Shown piece by piece: positions 1-11,926 of a stretch of 64,000 nucleotides of DNA (positions within the stretch are counted from its first letter, which is position 1; each line of letters begins with the position of its first letter). The notes beneath the pieces were generated by a model. That model was not told the DNA's origin. It searched no databases and saw only the letters and a list, made by a program, of their open reading frames with translations. This DNA comes from Ascaphus truei (taxonomy: Eukaryota; Chordata; Amphibia; Anura; Ascaphidae): assembly GCA_036426205.1 (NCBI GenBank), contig CM071574.1:8210864-8274863 (forward strand), read 5' to 3'. The position numbers and the translations under genes are program-made.

Positions 1-30
1 ACAACAACGACTGTGAATTACAGTTTTAAT

Positions 31-110
31 CTATATATATAAAATTGAAAGTTTGGTTGTGTGTGGGTTTGTGCACACGCTGTGATTGGCCTGCAGGGTG
101 GGGTGACGTC
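31..110 (+). mobile_element. Possible Helitron 5' end
   Basis: The sequence TCTATATATATAAAA, preceded by A and followed by a GT-rich stretch, resembles the TC-starting 5' termini of animal Helitrons. No 3' hairpin with CTRR end was found nearby, so this is a weak call. Confidence 0.25.
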
Positions 111-130
111 AGCAACACATGGGTTTATTT

Positions 131-480
131 AAGCAACTCTTGACATTTTTAATGTATTATAATGTAACAAGCATTTCTGATTTCTATAACAGCCATTTAC
201 AAAGTCATATCCCCTTTCTCTTCTGAAACAGGCTCTGGCACACCCCTTTTGAGCCCTGCCCTCTCTTTAGCAGTGCACCAACTGTATCTAGTGACTGCCT
301 GGTCACGTGATCTCCCCCACAGAACTTTGCATCTTTGGTCCTCTTCTGCTGCACTGACAGCCATTTATTAAACCGCGAGCCGAATCTTCACCGATCGATT
401 GGCAACTTAGATAATTACTTATTGTGTGGATTGTATTGATGCCCATATTAAAGGGGAAAAAAATAAAATACAAAAAAACT
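131..480 (+). repeat. Unclassified dispersed repeat, copy 1
   Basis: About 350 bp, closely similar to 18423-18790 over its length: both run from catttttaatgtatta through ctggcacac, tgcactga and agccattta to ttgtgtggattgtattgatg. A diverged copy of part of it lies at 52830-53118. No coding capacity and no clear terminal repeats, so the class is unknown. Confidence 0.75.
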
Positions 481-1015
481 GCAGCTTGGACTACTGTTTC
501 AGTATTGTCATACTTGGTAGCATGTTTTTCTTGGTTTCTTGACACTTCAGTGAAAAGTCCCCCCTCTAAATACACCATTTATGGTTTTTGGTGGGGAAAT
601 TGCCTTTCACGCAGATTAAATCTACTACATTGTATCACGAATGGATTACACTTCCAAATCCTGTTTGTTGAGGATTTGGTATATTGATATTTTGTGTGCT
701 CTCTTATCCATGGTATGTAGCAGCATGAAGCGGGGAACATTTATTTTTAACTTGCTGGGAAAGTTCTCACATACTCCAAATGATGACTACATGTGCATGT
801 TTAGCAGAGTCTGGAGCCACAATGCAATGTTTAAGTTTGAAAACGTCATATCAAGTAGTATATCTGCTTGAAAAGCACAGTACAAAATAATCAGCGTGGT
901 CATAATATTTTACACAGACTGAAGTGGCGCTTGGTTAGATCTTCATCTGCATTTTCTTCCAGTGAATGTGTTTTGTGGGCTTAAATTTAAGTGCACACCT
1001 CTGCGTGAACTCTTA

Positions 1016-1374
1016 GGCCTCGGCCAGGCTCCCTGCTTGCTCGCTGAGGCTCAGGGAAAGCGGGTGCTTTTCCTGGCCTTGCGGTTGCTTACCGCACGCA
1101 CCGTCAGGGGGCGGGCACGTCACTGGCCGGGGGCGGGCCAGTGACGTCACGGAGCTGGTTCGCCCTCATTGGGTGAACCGCTCACGTGACCGGCCTGTCG
1201 CGCGGGCAAGGGGGGGAATTTTAAATTCCCCTAAGACCTACGTTTCCGCGTGCTTGCGGAAGCATAGGTGAGCCCCTACTAAAGCCGCTCTAATTGCGGC
1301 TGTAGGGGCTCAGTGCTGAGCGGGAGCGCGCGTCAGCGCACTTCCGCCAGCAAGCAGGGAACATGGCCGAGGCC
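1016..1374. mobile_element. GC-rich foldback element, TTA duplication
   Basis: Non-autonomous DNA element of 359 bp. The ends are inverted (GGCCTCGGCCAGGCTCCCTG against the complement of CAGGGAACATGGCCGAGGCC) and both sides carry TTA (1013-1015 and 1375-1377), as expected for PIF/Harbinger insertion. A central block (ggagctggttcgccctcat near 1152) is shared with four other elements here. CpG-rich, unlike the AT-rich intron. Confidence 0.7.
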
Positions 1375-1689
1375 TTAAAGGGGCAGTCCCAGATTCAATC
1401 ACCTGGACTCAAAAATAATGTATTTGTATCATATGAAAAGGAATGTTTCTATTTTCTTCATGTCTCCCGAATCCATGCTTATCAGCTGCTTATATTTATC
1501 CGTTTAACTAATGAATATTTACTGTACTCTACAAACCGCAGACAAACGGGGGTGAACAACCTACCAGTAGAATGAATGATTGACATAGTTTCCAAAAAGA
1601 TTGTATAACAACGCTCACTAAATTGTTTAATATGGAAACCTTCATAGTAAAAAATAAAATATGCATGTTACCAGAACACACTCCTTTTG

Positions 1690-1846
1690 GTCTCTTATGT
1701 TCTCCACACTTACCACTTAGATTGTAAGCTCTTCGGGTCAGGGACTTTTGTCTTAAGAGCTTATTCCCATTGTTATAATGTGTCGCGTGTATTACTGCTG
1801 TAAAGCGCTATGTACCTGGACAACGCTAAATAAATAAAGAAATACA
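1690..1846 (+). mobile_element. L2-type LINE/SINE 3' tail
   Basis: Carries the string of phrases typical of L2-like 3' ends in this window: attgtaagctcttcgggtca, cagggac, tattactgctgtaaagcgct and a terminal aataaataaa. The same tail occurs at 26465-26545, 31341-31803 and 50560-50722. Truncated at the 5' side. Confidence 0.65.
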
Positions 1847-3462
1847 TGTGTATTTCCCCCCCCCTATAGGTGCCAAATTAACGTGAACTTGCCCCTGATA
1901 TTCATTCTCCTTTGTTTAACGGAAGAGGGTCTGCTTATGGGTTGTGTTCCACTCAAATAGTCCTTTTCTGTTGGTGGGGTTTTGCCTACAAGAACAGGAC
2001 GGAGAAGTGGGTGGTTAGTGTTCCTGATATATTGCTGCTCACTCTGTGCCTGGTCTGTGGCTAAGTTGACTACGTCTGTTCCATTTCTAGCACCTCTCAC
2101 CTTTCACACTGGAAAAACAAAGAGCTACTGAATAGTCAGATAATGGGCGCGTGCCCATGGAAACATTGAAATTGGCATTTACTTTGTTTTTGAGCTCTGT
2201 AAATCAGCCTTGGGTTACAGAACTGCTGCTGACGTTAACTGTTTTTTTTTTTTGTAATATTATTTTTTTTGTTTTAATCTTTTTTTATTGCGTTTTTTCA
2301 GGGATATACAGATAGTTACAGAGTGGTGGAAACGGTACAATAGGAACAGCAAACACTGTACATGGCATAATCTTATAACATGCATCTCTATAATTGGGGT
2401 TTAGCATCTGTTAACCTTTTGTGATTTCGATCATTCTAGCAGGCTTTATACCCGTTTGTCCCATTGTTTGGAAGTAGATGGCACCAATTCTGCAATACCT
2501 AAGAGAAATTTAAAGTGGACAGAGAAAGATAAGAAAGAAGGAAGAAGAGGACGGTGGGGGTGGAGAAGGGGACAGGCTTGGTAGAGAATGTGGTTAAAAC
2601 CAGAGACATAACATAAAACACAGACAAAGCTCAGTGCACATCCAGAAAAACTTATATACGGTACAGTGCCTAAATATACATGTATAAATAACTAATAAAT
2701 AAAATGGTCTTTTAGTTTAACATTTTGGCCAAATTGTTGTAAGCCCTTGAGCCAAACTTCACGGCAGACCACGTTTCAAGGGTCCCTACACTAATATAAA
2801 TTCTTAATAACCTGTGCATTGCCAGGAAGAATGATTTATAATAAATCTGTCAATATAAGTTGCAAAAGTTCTAAGTCTGATTGAAGCTTTTATTAACCTG
2901 TACATTACCAGGAAAAGCACTCTATATTAGATTTGTCACAATCACACTGCATAGAGAATGTGGGACAAGGGAAAGGGGGGGGGGAGAGAGGGACGGGGGC
3001 AGGTTATCTTCCCCCCTCCGCCCAGTACCCCCCTTTCCCCAGCCCACCCAGCACAGTCCTATTTGTATAGGCATACAGCTTTTAGTTTCAGGGTAGGGAT
3101 TTTTACCTTCTATTGGGATCTATGTTTTTCTCTCTCTGGAGCCAAAAAAGTTTGTAATATTTTTACCAAAATGAAAGCGCAGCTGTCTTCGGAAACCTTT
3201 TCTCTCTGCTAGTTTTCTTGGAAGCAGCGACTTTATTTAATTTCTTCCATTGTTTTCATTTTTGTTTCTTCTTTGGCATTGAACTCACTGCATTGTTTTC
3301 AAGTAATATTCATTTTTATGGTCCCAAGAAGCTGGCACTGGGTTTAGTAGCCAGGCCTCCTACTTTGGGAGCCGGGACTGGCTCCTATATGCTGCCTTTA
3401 CGTGTCTTCCTGCAGCCATCTCTGCGATGGAATTCTGCGCGCAGAGTTTTGGATCCTTGTAA

Positions 3463-3781
3463 GGCCTTGATTATAACAGATGCCGTCGGGCGGCAGCGCG
3501 ATCCGGTGACGTCACCCTCACCCTGCTGCCGAGCGGCATCTTGAACATACAGACAGGGAGGCGTGGCGGAGGCGTGGCCGTGAGCGGTTCTCTCTCATTG
3601 GCTGAAACGCTCTTGTGACGCAGCCGTCGCCTCCAGCGAACAAATTCCTCTATCTCCTCCCCAGGCGTCCGCTCTGCAGCTCCAGGCGGTGCGCACGCCA
3701 CTACAGGTATGTTTACTTTTAATTGTTTTTTTGGCGTCGCGATACGCGTTGCAACCAGCGTTTTTAGGTATAATCGCAGCC
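3463..3781. mobile_element. GC-rich foldback element, TAA duplication
   Basis: A 319-bp member of the family at 1016-1374. It starts GGCCTTGATTATA and ends TATAATCGCAGCC, imperfectly inverted, with TAA on both sides (3460-3462 and 3782-3784). The central tgagcggttctctctcattg corresponds to the shared core. Harbinger-like by duplication size. Confidence 0.6.
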
Positions 3782-4536
3782 TAACAGACTCCAAACTAAA
3801 CAGCAATTTAATTACCTACCTTCAGCGCATGCAAGCGGCCGACTAAATCTGGAGTGTAGCCCACTAGCGTGTGTATTAAAGACGAGAGCTTCACCCACTG
3901 GTATATAATATTCTGCCATGAGGCTGTTATTTTTCCATGCACTCCGAGGTTTGTTTTAGCTATTCATCTTCAACAGACACTTGATGATTTAAAAATAAAA
4001 TAACATGCTATTAGCTGAAGGACTCCAAACCACATCATTTAACTTTGCTGGTCTCACTGACGAGTGGTTCCTTAGCTCGGTGTGGCTATAAGGCAGTTTA
4101 CGGAAGTAACTGCTTGGCGACGTTTGCTTACAACGCGTTTGCTTACAACTTCAGCAGCAGAAAATGTTCCTGGCAAGAGGTGGATTTTGGTTCTCTTAAA
4201 AGACGACAAACTCTCCCCCCCCCCATTAAATTAAGCCTAAAGTGGCGAATATCAGTGAAATTGCACACATTGGGGGTTATTCATCTGAGCGCAGCTTCTG
4301 GTTAGAGGAGAGCCCCTAATTGCTTTCCATACACCTTGATTGCCACCTGATCTAAAAATGTTATTTTAATTCGACCTTTAAAAGATGCAATGAAAGGACA
4401 TTCAGCACACACATAAAGCGCATCTTTAATTGTGAATTAAAAGTACATTTTGATATCTGTCGACAATCAAGGGGGATAGAGTGCAAGCAATTAGGGTCTC
4501 CCTTCTAACTTCACACTGGAGGCTGTGCTCCACTCA

Positions 4537-4733
4537 GCAGTGGTACTCAACTCCAGTCCTCAAGACCCCTCCACCAGGTCAGGTTTTCAGGATATCTCTG
4601 CTTCAGCACAGGTGGCACAATCGGAGTCTCGGTCTTCGACTGAGCCTCTGATTGAGCCACCTGTGCTGAATCAGGGATATCCTTAAAACTTGACCTGCTG
4701 GGGGGTCTTGAGGACTGGAGTTGAGCACCCTTG
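4537..4733. mobile_element. Palindromic hAT-type MITE
   Basis: One of twelve copies of a roughly 160-240 bp near-palindrome. It opens with ctcaactccagtcctcaag, runs through ggtcaggttttcaggatat and cttcagcacaggtgg, then returns as the reverse complement. Ends are diverged and no target duplication is legible. Confidence 0.75.
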
Positions 4734-5228
4734 GTGTACTGTTTCCATTTTTCCCCTCGTGCTCCTACCCCAGTGGGATTATAAATTGAGTGAGCACCTC
4801 CTGTGTTGGCGCGATAGCAAATTAACGAATAACCCAATCTGTCGCACAGAAACTACCATTGAAGGCAGTGCGGGTCTCTGTGCTCTTGTGCCTGTTTAAT
4901 GAATACCCCCTCTCTCCAGGTCCGTATTCACCGTGCTGCCTTACTCCTGGCTCTTGGTGATTTTAGCTGTATTTTAATATTTTTATTGAACTTTTTTCCT
5001 GCAAACTATAATTGTTGGTTTATAAAATGAAGCATAAATATCTTACAGCTTTTTGGGGGTTGTTATGACTCAAACTGCAGTTTTAGAAGTACATTTAAGT
5101 TCCTTTTAGCCAATGTCAGTCAAAGTACCGCACACAGCAACCGGGGGTTGAAAGTGGCAATTTGTCCACATTATGATTTATTTCGAGAGATTTATAATGG
5201 AGGCATAATTTTTGCTTGATTATGTACA

Positions 5229-5404
5229 TTAGGAGTGCTCAACTCAAGGCATCAAGACGCCCTCAACAGGTCAGGTTTTCAGTATATCCCATCTTCAGCA
5301 CAGGGGGCTGTTGGACTGAGCCTCTGAACCACCTGTGCTGAAGCAAGGATATCCTGAGAACCACACATGTTGGGGGTGCCTTGAGGACGAGTTGAGCGTC
5401 CCTG
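5229..5404. mobile_element. Palindromic hAT-type MITE
   Basis: A copy of the same MITE family with several substitutions. Both arms are present (caacaggtcaggttttcag and acctgtgctgaagcaaggat). Ends are decayed. Confidence 0.7.
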
Positions 5405-5439
5405 TTATACATGACACTTATTGTGCACACATGTAAAAC

Positions 5440-5741
5440 AAGGTTATAATAACTATTTCATATAGCGCTTTTTTCCCAATGAGACTCGAAGCGCGTCACA
5501 ATGACAGTACAGCGCGCGGTATGCAGTACACAGAATTTTTACAGACAGTCCCTGTCCAGATGAGCTTACAATCTGATTTTGGTGCTGGAGGGAGATAAAG
5601 TGACTTACCCGAAGCCAGAAGAAGCTGACCCCGGGAATTGAACCAGGTTCCCCTGATTCAAACTTGGTGTCATTGTTAACGGATTTGTGTCTTTGTTAAC
5701 TAATTTGTGTCTTTGATCACTGAGCTGCTCCTGCTAGTTAC
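5440..5741 (-). mobile_element. tRNA-headed SINE
   Basis: Read on the - strand it begins with a tRNA-like head: an A-box-like CAGCTCAGTGA and a B-box-like GGTTCAATTCC. A MIR-like core (ggtaagtcactttatctccc) and an L2-like tail (gattgtaagctc) follow. The head contains a tandem duplication of a roughly 20-bp unit (tttgtgtctttg twice on the + strand). A related + strand copy is at 38140-38390. It is not a functional tRNA gene. Confidence 0.7.
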
Positions 5742-6644
5742 TTTTGTAGTAATGTCATACTTATACATTGGCACCTACTGTCTGCTCTCTCTCTATATAT
5801 TCACACAGTTGTCAGTTAATTGAACGCTGTAATTATTATGCCATCAGATTTTCTGATTTGTAGAGAGGAGATAAAAAAAAAAGTAAGCTACAGAATTACA
5901 TTAAATCACTTTGTTACACAGAAAAGCGGAGGTTTCTTCTCCCCCCCCCCCCAACTTTCTGTTAAATAAAACGTTAAATAAAAGGTATCTGAATATTTAA
6001 GTAAATTAAATAATTCCCAAACAGAGCTTTATTGACAAATGCTCTGGCAGGAGGGGTAGAAGGCCCAAAGGCAGAAGTTGGACCAGCCACTCTTCAATTA
6101 AGAGGTGCCACCTGTTCTAGCTCAGGCTCACCTGTGTCTTAGTGAGTAGAGACAGGTAGTTAAACTCATCCCCTTTCCAGCAATCCGAGTCCTTCTTTTA
6201 GCTTCTGTAAACTTTACTGAAGTACAATAGATAACAAAAAAGGGAACTTTGGGGTAGCAAAATAAGGGGAAGGTGAAAAGACAAAGCTGTCTCGGGGATT
6301 TCAGAGAGAGATGTTACTCCAGTAGTCTGCTGGCTTGAAATGGAAGCAAGTTGACCCAGACAAGCAGGAAATAAGGTAGGGACTGCACCAAGTAACAAGG
6401 GGAGATGGGACAGTCCAACACACAGAGGAGAAAAGGGGGGGGGGGTGGCCAGGATAACAGGGGAGAAACCCAGAAGTGCTGGGTGAAGAGACAGAACACC
6501 GTCACTGGGTTCGTGAACCTCCCTCTACTCCTCCCAGCTTCACCGCGTTCTGACTTAAACCCTCCTGCCCCCGCTTAACTAATCGGGCTGTGCTGCTTAT
6601 GGGCCTGGAAGGGCTGTGTAGCACCTGGTACACGGATTGGGAGG

Positions 6645-6725
6645 TACATAGTTACATAGTAGATGAGGTTGAAAAAAGACATATGTTCACCAAATTCCAC
6701 CTATGATAAATTTAGGTTCTCGGCC
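6645..6725 (+). repeat. Dispersed repeat fragment (gttacatagt family)
   Basis: Shares gttacatagtagatgaggtt, gaaaaaagac and ctatgataaatttag with the longer copy at 61525-62090. A 5' fragment only, class unknown. Confidence 0.7.
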
Positions 6726-7020
6726 AACCTGCGTGTTGGAGGCAGAGTAAAATCCTGCTCCCTGGTTAAAATAGTGTGTTAATTGCCCAGGGATGACCGA
6801 AATGTAATACGTTTATTTTCAGCCTGTAAATGCCATGAAAAATATTACTACTTTCAGGTAACACGATGTTTCCACGCTTCATCTTTTAAATGACGTACTG
6901 TATTTTAACAATCTCACCTGAGGAATAGGAGTTACCCCCTTTTGCTTCCAGAACGGCATTGAGCCCTGTCGTGGTGAACTGTTTAATGTTGATGTTGTGG
7001 TCTGTTTCTTCTTTCCGCAG

Positions 7021-7097
7021 ATATTATTAATGGGGCCCAGGAACAGTGTGAATTGCCTCCCATGGACGGCTTCCCTCACTGTGAGGGTAAAGTTAAG
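7021..7097 (+). CDS. MGAT5: MGAT5 exon a: end of the stem region
   Basis: Encodes the end of codon 136 (Asp) and residues 137-161: IINGAQEQCELPPMDGF, then PHCEGKVK. The acceptor is ctttccgcag and the donor gtaaga; it starts in phase 2 (two bases of a split codon) and ends on a whole codon. This is the junction of the luminal stem with the first folded part. It holds two cysteines (human Cys145 and Cys156) that are conserved in the family. Differences from human include Gln/Glu around the first Cys and Phe for Tyr before PHCEG. The exon lies 3.3 kb before the next one. Confidence 0.93.
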
Positions 7098-8208
7098 GTA
7101 AGAAGAAGAAGAAGAAAAAGAAAAAAAAAAGTGTGTGGGACATTTTACATGGTAATAAAAAACCAAAGGTTGAAACTTGACACGACAGCAATGCGTCTTC
7201 CCCCCCTGATTTTATTAGGAACTCTGGGTCTCCTGTTTATGTGGTTGCTTGATGTGAGGGGGAGCCTCACTAAGCAGAGCCTCAAGTATCATCTAAACAC
7301 AGGACCCTGTTATTTTATATGGCTATTTTATGTGGTTTCCATTAACCCTATTCCGTTAACTTGTTGCATACAGGTTTCTCAATATGCATTTGGTGTAAAA
7401 ACAAACTGAATTTGTGTATTGTCCGCTGAAGGGAAGATTTTTAAACCACCCCTTTGATTCAGTGTGAAGATGGCATATTCAGTGTAAAGAAATCGGTGTA
7501 TCCAGGAAAACCGTCTGACCCGATCAGAGAATCAATTTCTAGATAATACAGTAGATAATTGCTTAATCTCACAACCCTTAAAGTTATACGTTTTTGATTA
7601 CCATCTGTGGTGGTAGGCACTCTCTCATCTATGGCATTACGTGGCCCTTGCAACCTTCCAGCACTGAAGGGGTTAACTTCACAAACATTTCTTTTTAGTG
7701 GAATATATGTTTCAGGAATCTCCTTAAACCAGTTACTTATGCATAGTACTGTAGTGCATAGTGCATTTTACAGCTAACTCAACACAGATTGTGAAAGTGC
7801 TATTTTGGTGTCTCAGTATCCAGCTCTGAAAATAGCCATTTTGATATTAAATTGACAGAACAAAAATTTCATTTAGAATCCGTATTAAAAAAAGTACTTG
7901 TGTTGTGCTTGGGAAGGAATCTTTAAAAGTACTGATCATATGGAGCAATAGGTGGAGTTAAAGGAAGACACATGTATGTAAGATAATAGAATGTATCACA
8001 TTGTGTCTTTTTAATGATTTAGCTTTCATTTTGTGAATCAAAATGCTGGGTAAAAAAAAAAAATTATATTTTTTTTTGCCAGATTGATAAGCAAGATTTT
8101 ATACGTGACATTTATATTATTGTATATTTAATATTGATGCTCACAAATCTAATTTAAATTACTGACACTCTGCGTGATGCTCATCTTGGTTTACCTGTTT
8201 GTTTAGAG

Positions 8209-8369
8209 CAGGGGTCTCAAACTCAGTCCTCAAGGGACAACAACAGGCCAGCTATTATGGATATCCCTCCTTCAGACTGAGCCACCGCTTGAGCCACCTG
8301 TGCTGAAGCAGGGATATCCATAAACATTGGCCTGTTGGTGGCCCTTGAGGATGGAGTTTGAGACCCCTC
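8209..8369. mobile_element. Palindromic hAT-type MITE with intact 8-bp duplication
   Basis: A 161-bp element with ends CAGGGGTCTC and GAGACCCCTC, flanked on both sides by GTTTAGAG (8201-8208 and 8370-8377). The perfect 8-bp duplication together with CAGGGG ends assigns the family to hAT. Confidence 0.88.
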
Positions 8370-8884
8370 GTTTAGAGGGAGAGAATAAAGCTCTAGAAAC
8401 CATCACTGCCAACTCTGCCAATTACAAAATGCATCGGCAAGCAAAAAAGGTTAACTGTACACAGAAGACAAGCCAGCAGAGACACAAAATGTCACATTAC
8501 TGATGAACTAGAATCGTAATAGAGTTCAGCGTCTGCACATTTGTGTAAAAGAAAAAAAAACAATTGGGGAAATAATGATTTCGCAAATAAATTGCAATTA
8601 CTGCTGACATTCGAACAAGACCGCCATGCTTGGTATGTGCTCATTTGATATACAGTATAAAGGAAAGGCATCATGAGGATTTTCAGCTGGCAAGTAATTT
8701 TTTTTTCTTCCTCTAACCAGCGAAATAAAAGGTGATAATTAAAAGATTGCCACTGTTACACAAGCTGCGTGCAGTGACGAAGAACACGAGTTGCTTTATA
8801 GAGCAATCTTGTCAAACGCCACTTTAGCGCCGAAGGGGCTTGTGTTAAACTTGCAGTGTTGAGGGCTCATCTGACATATTAGTG

Positions 8885-9066
8885 CAGGGGCGGACAACTC
8901 CAGTCCTCAAGAGCCACCAACAGGTCAGGTTTTCAGAATATCCCTGCTTCAGCGCAGGTGGCTCAATCGGTGGCTGTCATAATGATTGAGCCACCTATAC
9001 TGGCGCAGCGATATCCTGAAAACCTGACCTGTTTGTGGCTCTTGAATGGAGTTGGCCACCCCCCTG
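8885..9066. mobile_element. Palindromic hAT-type MITE
   Basis: A 182-bp copy, CAGGGGCGG to CCACCCCCCTG. Flanks TATTAGTG and CACTAGTG match at 6 of 8 positions, a decayed duplication. Confidence 0.8.
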
Positions 9067-10364
9067 CACTAGTGAGTAAAAGGTGCAGTTTCCCCCTGAC
9101 CTATTTTAAAGGGGGCTTTACTGCAGTAGTGTGTTCACATGGGTTTATTCTCCCGTTCTCCTCTCCAGCAGGGAGCACAGAGCCGGTTTCCATACAGTCT
9201 ATAAAATGATCTTATCGGAGACACTGTCTCATCTTTATCTTCTAATATAAGGTTTTGAGATCTTTTAATCATGAAGCAAGGGGTTAGCAGCCATATTAAA
9301 TAGGGATAAACTCCAGCAGGACCCCAATATCGACAACCTCATGGCATAATGTTCTACTTCATTGCACAACAGCCAATCTGTGCTGCTCTTTGGAATGAAG
9401 GTGCCATTTGAAATAATGATGTAGTTACTGTACCTTAAAGAAACGCAAAGACCTATGCATTTACCGTGGTGTAAACCAAATGTAATCTAAAAACAAGCGT
9501 TGCGGTATCTTATTATTCAGCTCGCGTAGCGACATACATTGAATTGAAACGATAAAATAGTGCAAAGAGGGAAGTTGTAAATATTTATAAGTGGTTAAAA
9601 TCCGAGTCTGTTCAGACTGCAAAATGTAAGGCAGCAATACCACTTTTGTACAGAGGTAGGGATTTGAAGAAGGACGCACAGATTTAAATCTGTACAAGCA
9701 AATATTTATGTATTTCTACAAAATGTGTACTTGGTTGTATTTAAAATTTCATTTTTGGAAAAGGAATTAACACTTTTTTTTTTTTTCTTCTTGATGTTAT
9801 TCTGAATGTATTCATTATTGTCCAATCATTTTATAATCATTTTCTTTTAAAGGTGGTGGTCGTCCAGTTGCATTTCTTATGGACCTCTAAAATTGAAGTG
9901 TTTGTTAATCAAATGCTTTATCTCCCCTTATGCCACCCTATCCTTCTCAGGGAACCAGTAGGGATAAGGAAAGGTGTACAAGCATTTGCTGATCACACTG
10001 TGACATCACACAAGGGATGCAGCCAGAGGAAATCCAAACCCTCCCAAGTCTTAACTTTTTTTTTTTATCATTAAACTAAAGAAATACGTACGGCTGTCAG
10101 ATTTGGGTAAAAAAAAGTACCAATTTACCCAGATGAGACCCATTAAACATGTCACTTAAGTTAGTTCACTTTGATCCTAACAGGGACTACCCCTTTATCA
10201 GGGATCAATTTGGTCATTTTTCCGTAGCTGGGGGAATGCCTTGATCATCTGTTCAGTGGCTTTAAGAACCCTGTGTATTGCTCTTCTCAGTGAAGCAGGT
10301 GAGAACACTTGTGGAAAGTCCATGTTCTATTTCAGATGATTGACCCTCTTCTTTCCTGTTACAG

Positions 10365-10454
10365 TGGATGAAGGACATGTGGCGATCTGATTCGTGCTAT
10401 TCAAATTACGGCGTTGATGGCTCTACATGTTCTTTCTTTATTTACCTCAGTGAG
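10365..10454 (+). CDS. MGAT5: MGAT5 exon b: start of the luminal N-terminal domain
   Basis: Thirty whole codons, residues 162-191, from WMKDMWRSDSCYSNYGVDGS to FFIYLSE. The acceptor is tttcctgttacag and the donor gtcagt. The GVDGSTCSFFIYLSE block is almost unchanged from mammals. The Leu near its end is probably the residue replaced by Arg in the Lec4A hamster-cell mutant, which mislocalises the enzyme (recalled, numbering differs by one). Two Cys are kept. Confidence 0.95.
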
Positions 10455-10559
10455 GTCAGTATGCCTTTTCCTTGCTAATTCCTTTTCCCTATGTGATTAG
10501 GTTGATGGTTCATTCTTTGCTTTACATGGCATGCTACTGCCAAAAAAAATAAACTACTA

Positions 10560-10753
10560 CAGCTGAACCCCGTTATAACGCGGTCCTTGGGGTCCACCGA
10601 ATGAGACCGCATTATAACTGGGATAGCCGCGCTTTGTGTGTGTGTCCATTAGCAAAAAAGCATTGAATGTTTTAAAAAAAAATGGGTGTGTTTTTAAATC
10701 GGGAGCCGCGTTATAAGCGTTGTAGCGAATCGCGCTATAACGGGGTTGAGCTG
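10560..10753. mobile_element. TA-flanked MITE, Tc1/mariner (pogo-like)
   Basis: A 194-bp element with inverted ends CAGCTGAACCCCGTTATAAC and the complement of CTATAACGGGGTTGAGCTG, bounded by TA on each side. TA duplication and CAG-starting ends fit Tc1/mariner, possibly Tigger/pogo. Confidence 0.75.
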
Positions 10754-11089
10754 TACCTGAAACAAGGGAGACAATAACCATTTGTTGATGCTTTCTTATT
10801 ACAAGGGTTAATCCGCCTCTTCCTGTGTCATGCTATTTAATCCCCTCTAAATATCAGATGATGATGTAATATGGTTGAAGACTGGGCTAGAATTAAGGTA
10901 GGTTTAGTGCCACACTAAATCACATTGGTGGTCTTGGTGGGATAGGAACCAATAGTTCATTATTTGGTTCCCCTGTACCCAATCCTTGCTTTCTAATATT
11001 AAAATGCAAAAGGTACCATGGGGCAGATCCATTAAGTACTGATCCAGGGTAATCGCACCCGAACTAGCGTCATCTAACACGGTTTGGAA

Positions 11090-11926
11090 TTTCTTTGGGG
11101 ACTACTAGTTAGTATAAAGGGTTAGCAGCCTTAATGGGCTAACTTTGTGGGATCACTCAGGTTATTGCCCTCCCCATCATGTGATGCAGGATGACTATGC
11201 AGAAAGGGTTCCTTGTATGTCTTGTGACCCGTGATGTCACTATAGGGAGATAGAAGGGTATATATAGCTCCGCCCAATGTTTTAGAAACAGACTGAAGCC
11301 TCACCGTGAGTCCTGTAAATAGGTTTGTGTATAGTATGTGTATTAAGGATGTCCTGTCAACATTTATTGTATTCCGTTCAGGAATGTGCCCTTTATAGTC
11401 TGCGCCTGCAGTAATAGCGCAATATGGTTCTCATTCGGGAAGAGGGGTGAGCATGTGCTCAGCAGGGAGTTCCCCGAGTAGAAGTTCCGGAGCATAATCG
11501 GATCAGCCCCACCGGAAGGTCCTAAGTAAACTCCCAATTAAAATATGCATGGAGCGCTAGGCTGTCACGGGATACTGATCCCGGAGGACCGTGTATTCCC
11601 ACCATAGACCTACTTCAAGATTCCCAATCTAACTTGCTAAGGGGAACAACCATAAGCACCTCCCCAGCATGTAGGAGTGAGAGCTGCCAGGGGAAGAAGC
11701 ACAGAGTAACCATACTTGCTACCAGTTAATGTCTGAAGTGAAGTCTGTTTTGTATGGCGAGCATTATAAACGGATGTGAATAAAGCTTGTGTGTACTATA
11801 AAAGTTCCTAGCGGCCATCCTTAATCTATCTGCATATCCACGCCCAGCCTACACCGACCCAGCACCCTGAGCAGGTCTGAGAGACTGCGCGTGTGTACGT
11901 TCGGGCAAGGAAGGTTACGTGTATAT
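11090..11926 (+). mobile_element. LTR-like block
   Basis: Has the layout of a retroelement LTR read on the + strand: a TATA box (tatatata at 11259-11266) followed by agctccgccc, then AATAAA at 11779-11784, then a GT-rich stretch. No coding sequence lies beside it, so if real it is a solo LTR. The boundaries are estimates because no target duplication was located. Confidence 0.4.

Larger units (their letters stand above)
1..7020 (+). other. Intron upstream of exon a (5' end not in window)
   Basis: Non-coding. It holds the repeats listed separately at 31-110, 131-480, 1016-1374, 1690-1846, 3463-3781, 4537-4733, 5229-5404, 5440-5741 and 6645-6725. Between them (about 481-1015, 1847-3462, 3782-4536, 5742-6644) I see no gene: AT-rich sequence with poly(T) near 2240-2285, a G-run near 2975-2985 and a C-run near 5940-5952. 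No stem-region or signal-anchor exon of MGAT5 is recognisable, so those exons lie further upstream. Confidence 0.8.
7098..10364 (+). other. Intron a-b
   Basis: A 3.3 kb intron with a purine-rich GAAGAA/poly(A) start just after the donor and two palindromic hAT MITEs (8209-8369, 8885-9066). The stretches 7130-8200 and 9070-10360 are AT-rich and contain nothing I can name. Confidence 0.85.

Noticed and set aside
5600..5741. Possible tRNA gene (A- and B-box-like motifs on the - strand)
   Set aside because: The cloverleaf cannot be completed, and the boxes are joined to a MIR-like core and L2-like tail, so it is a SINE head.
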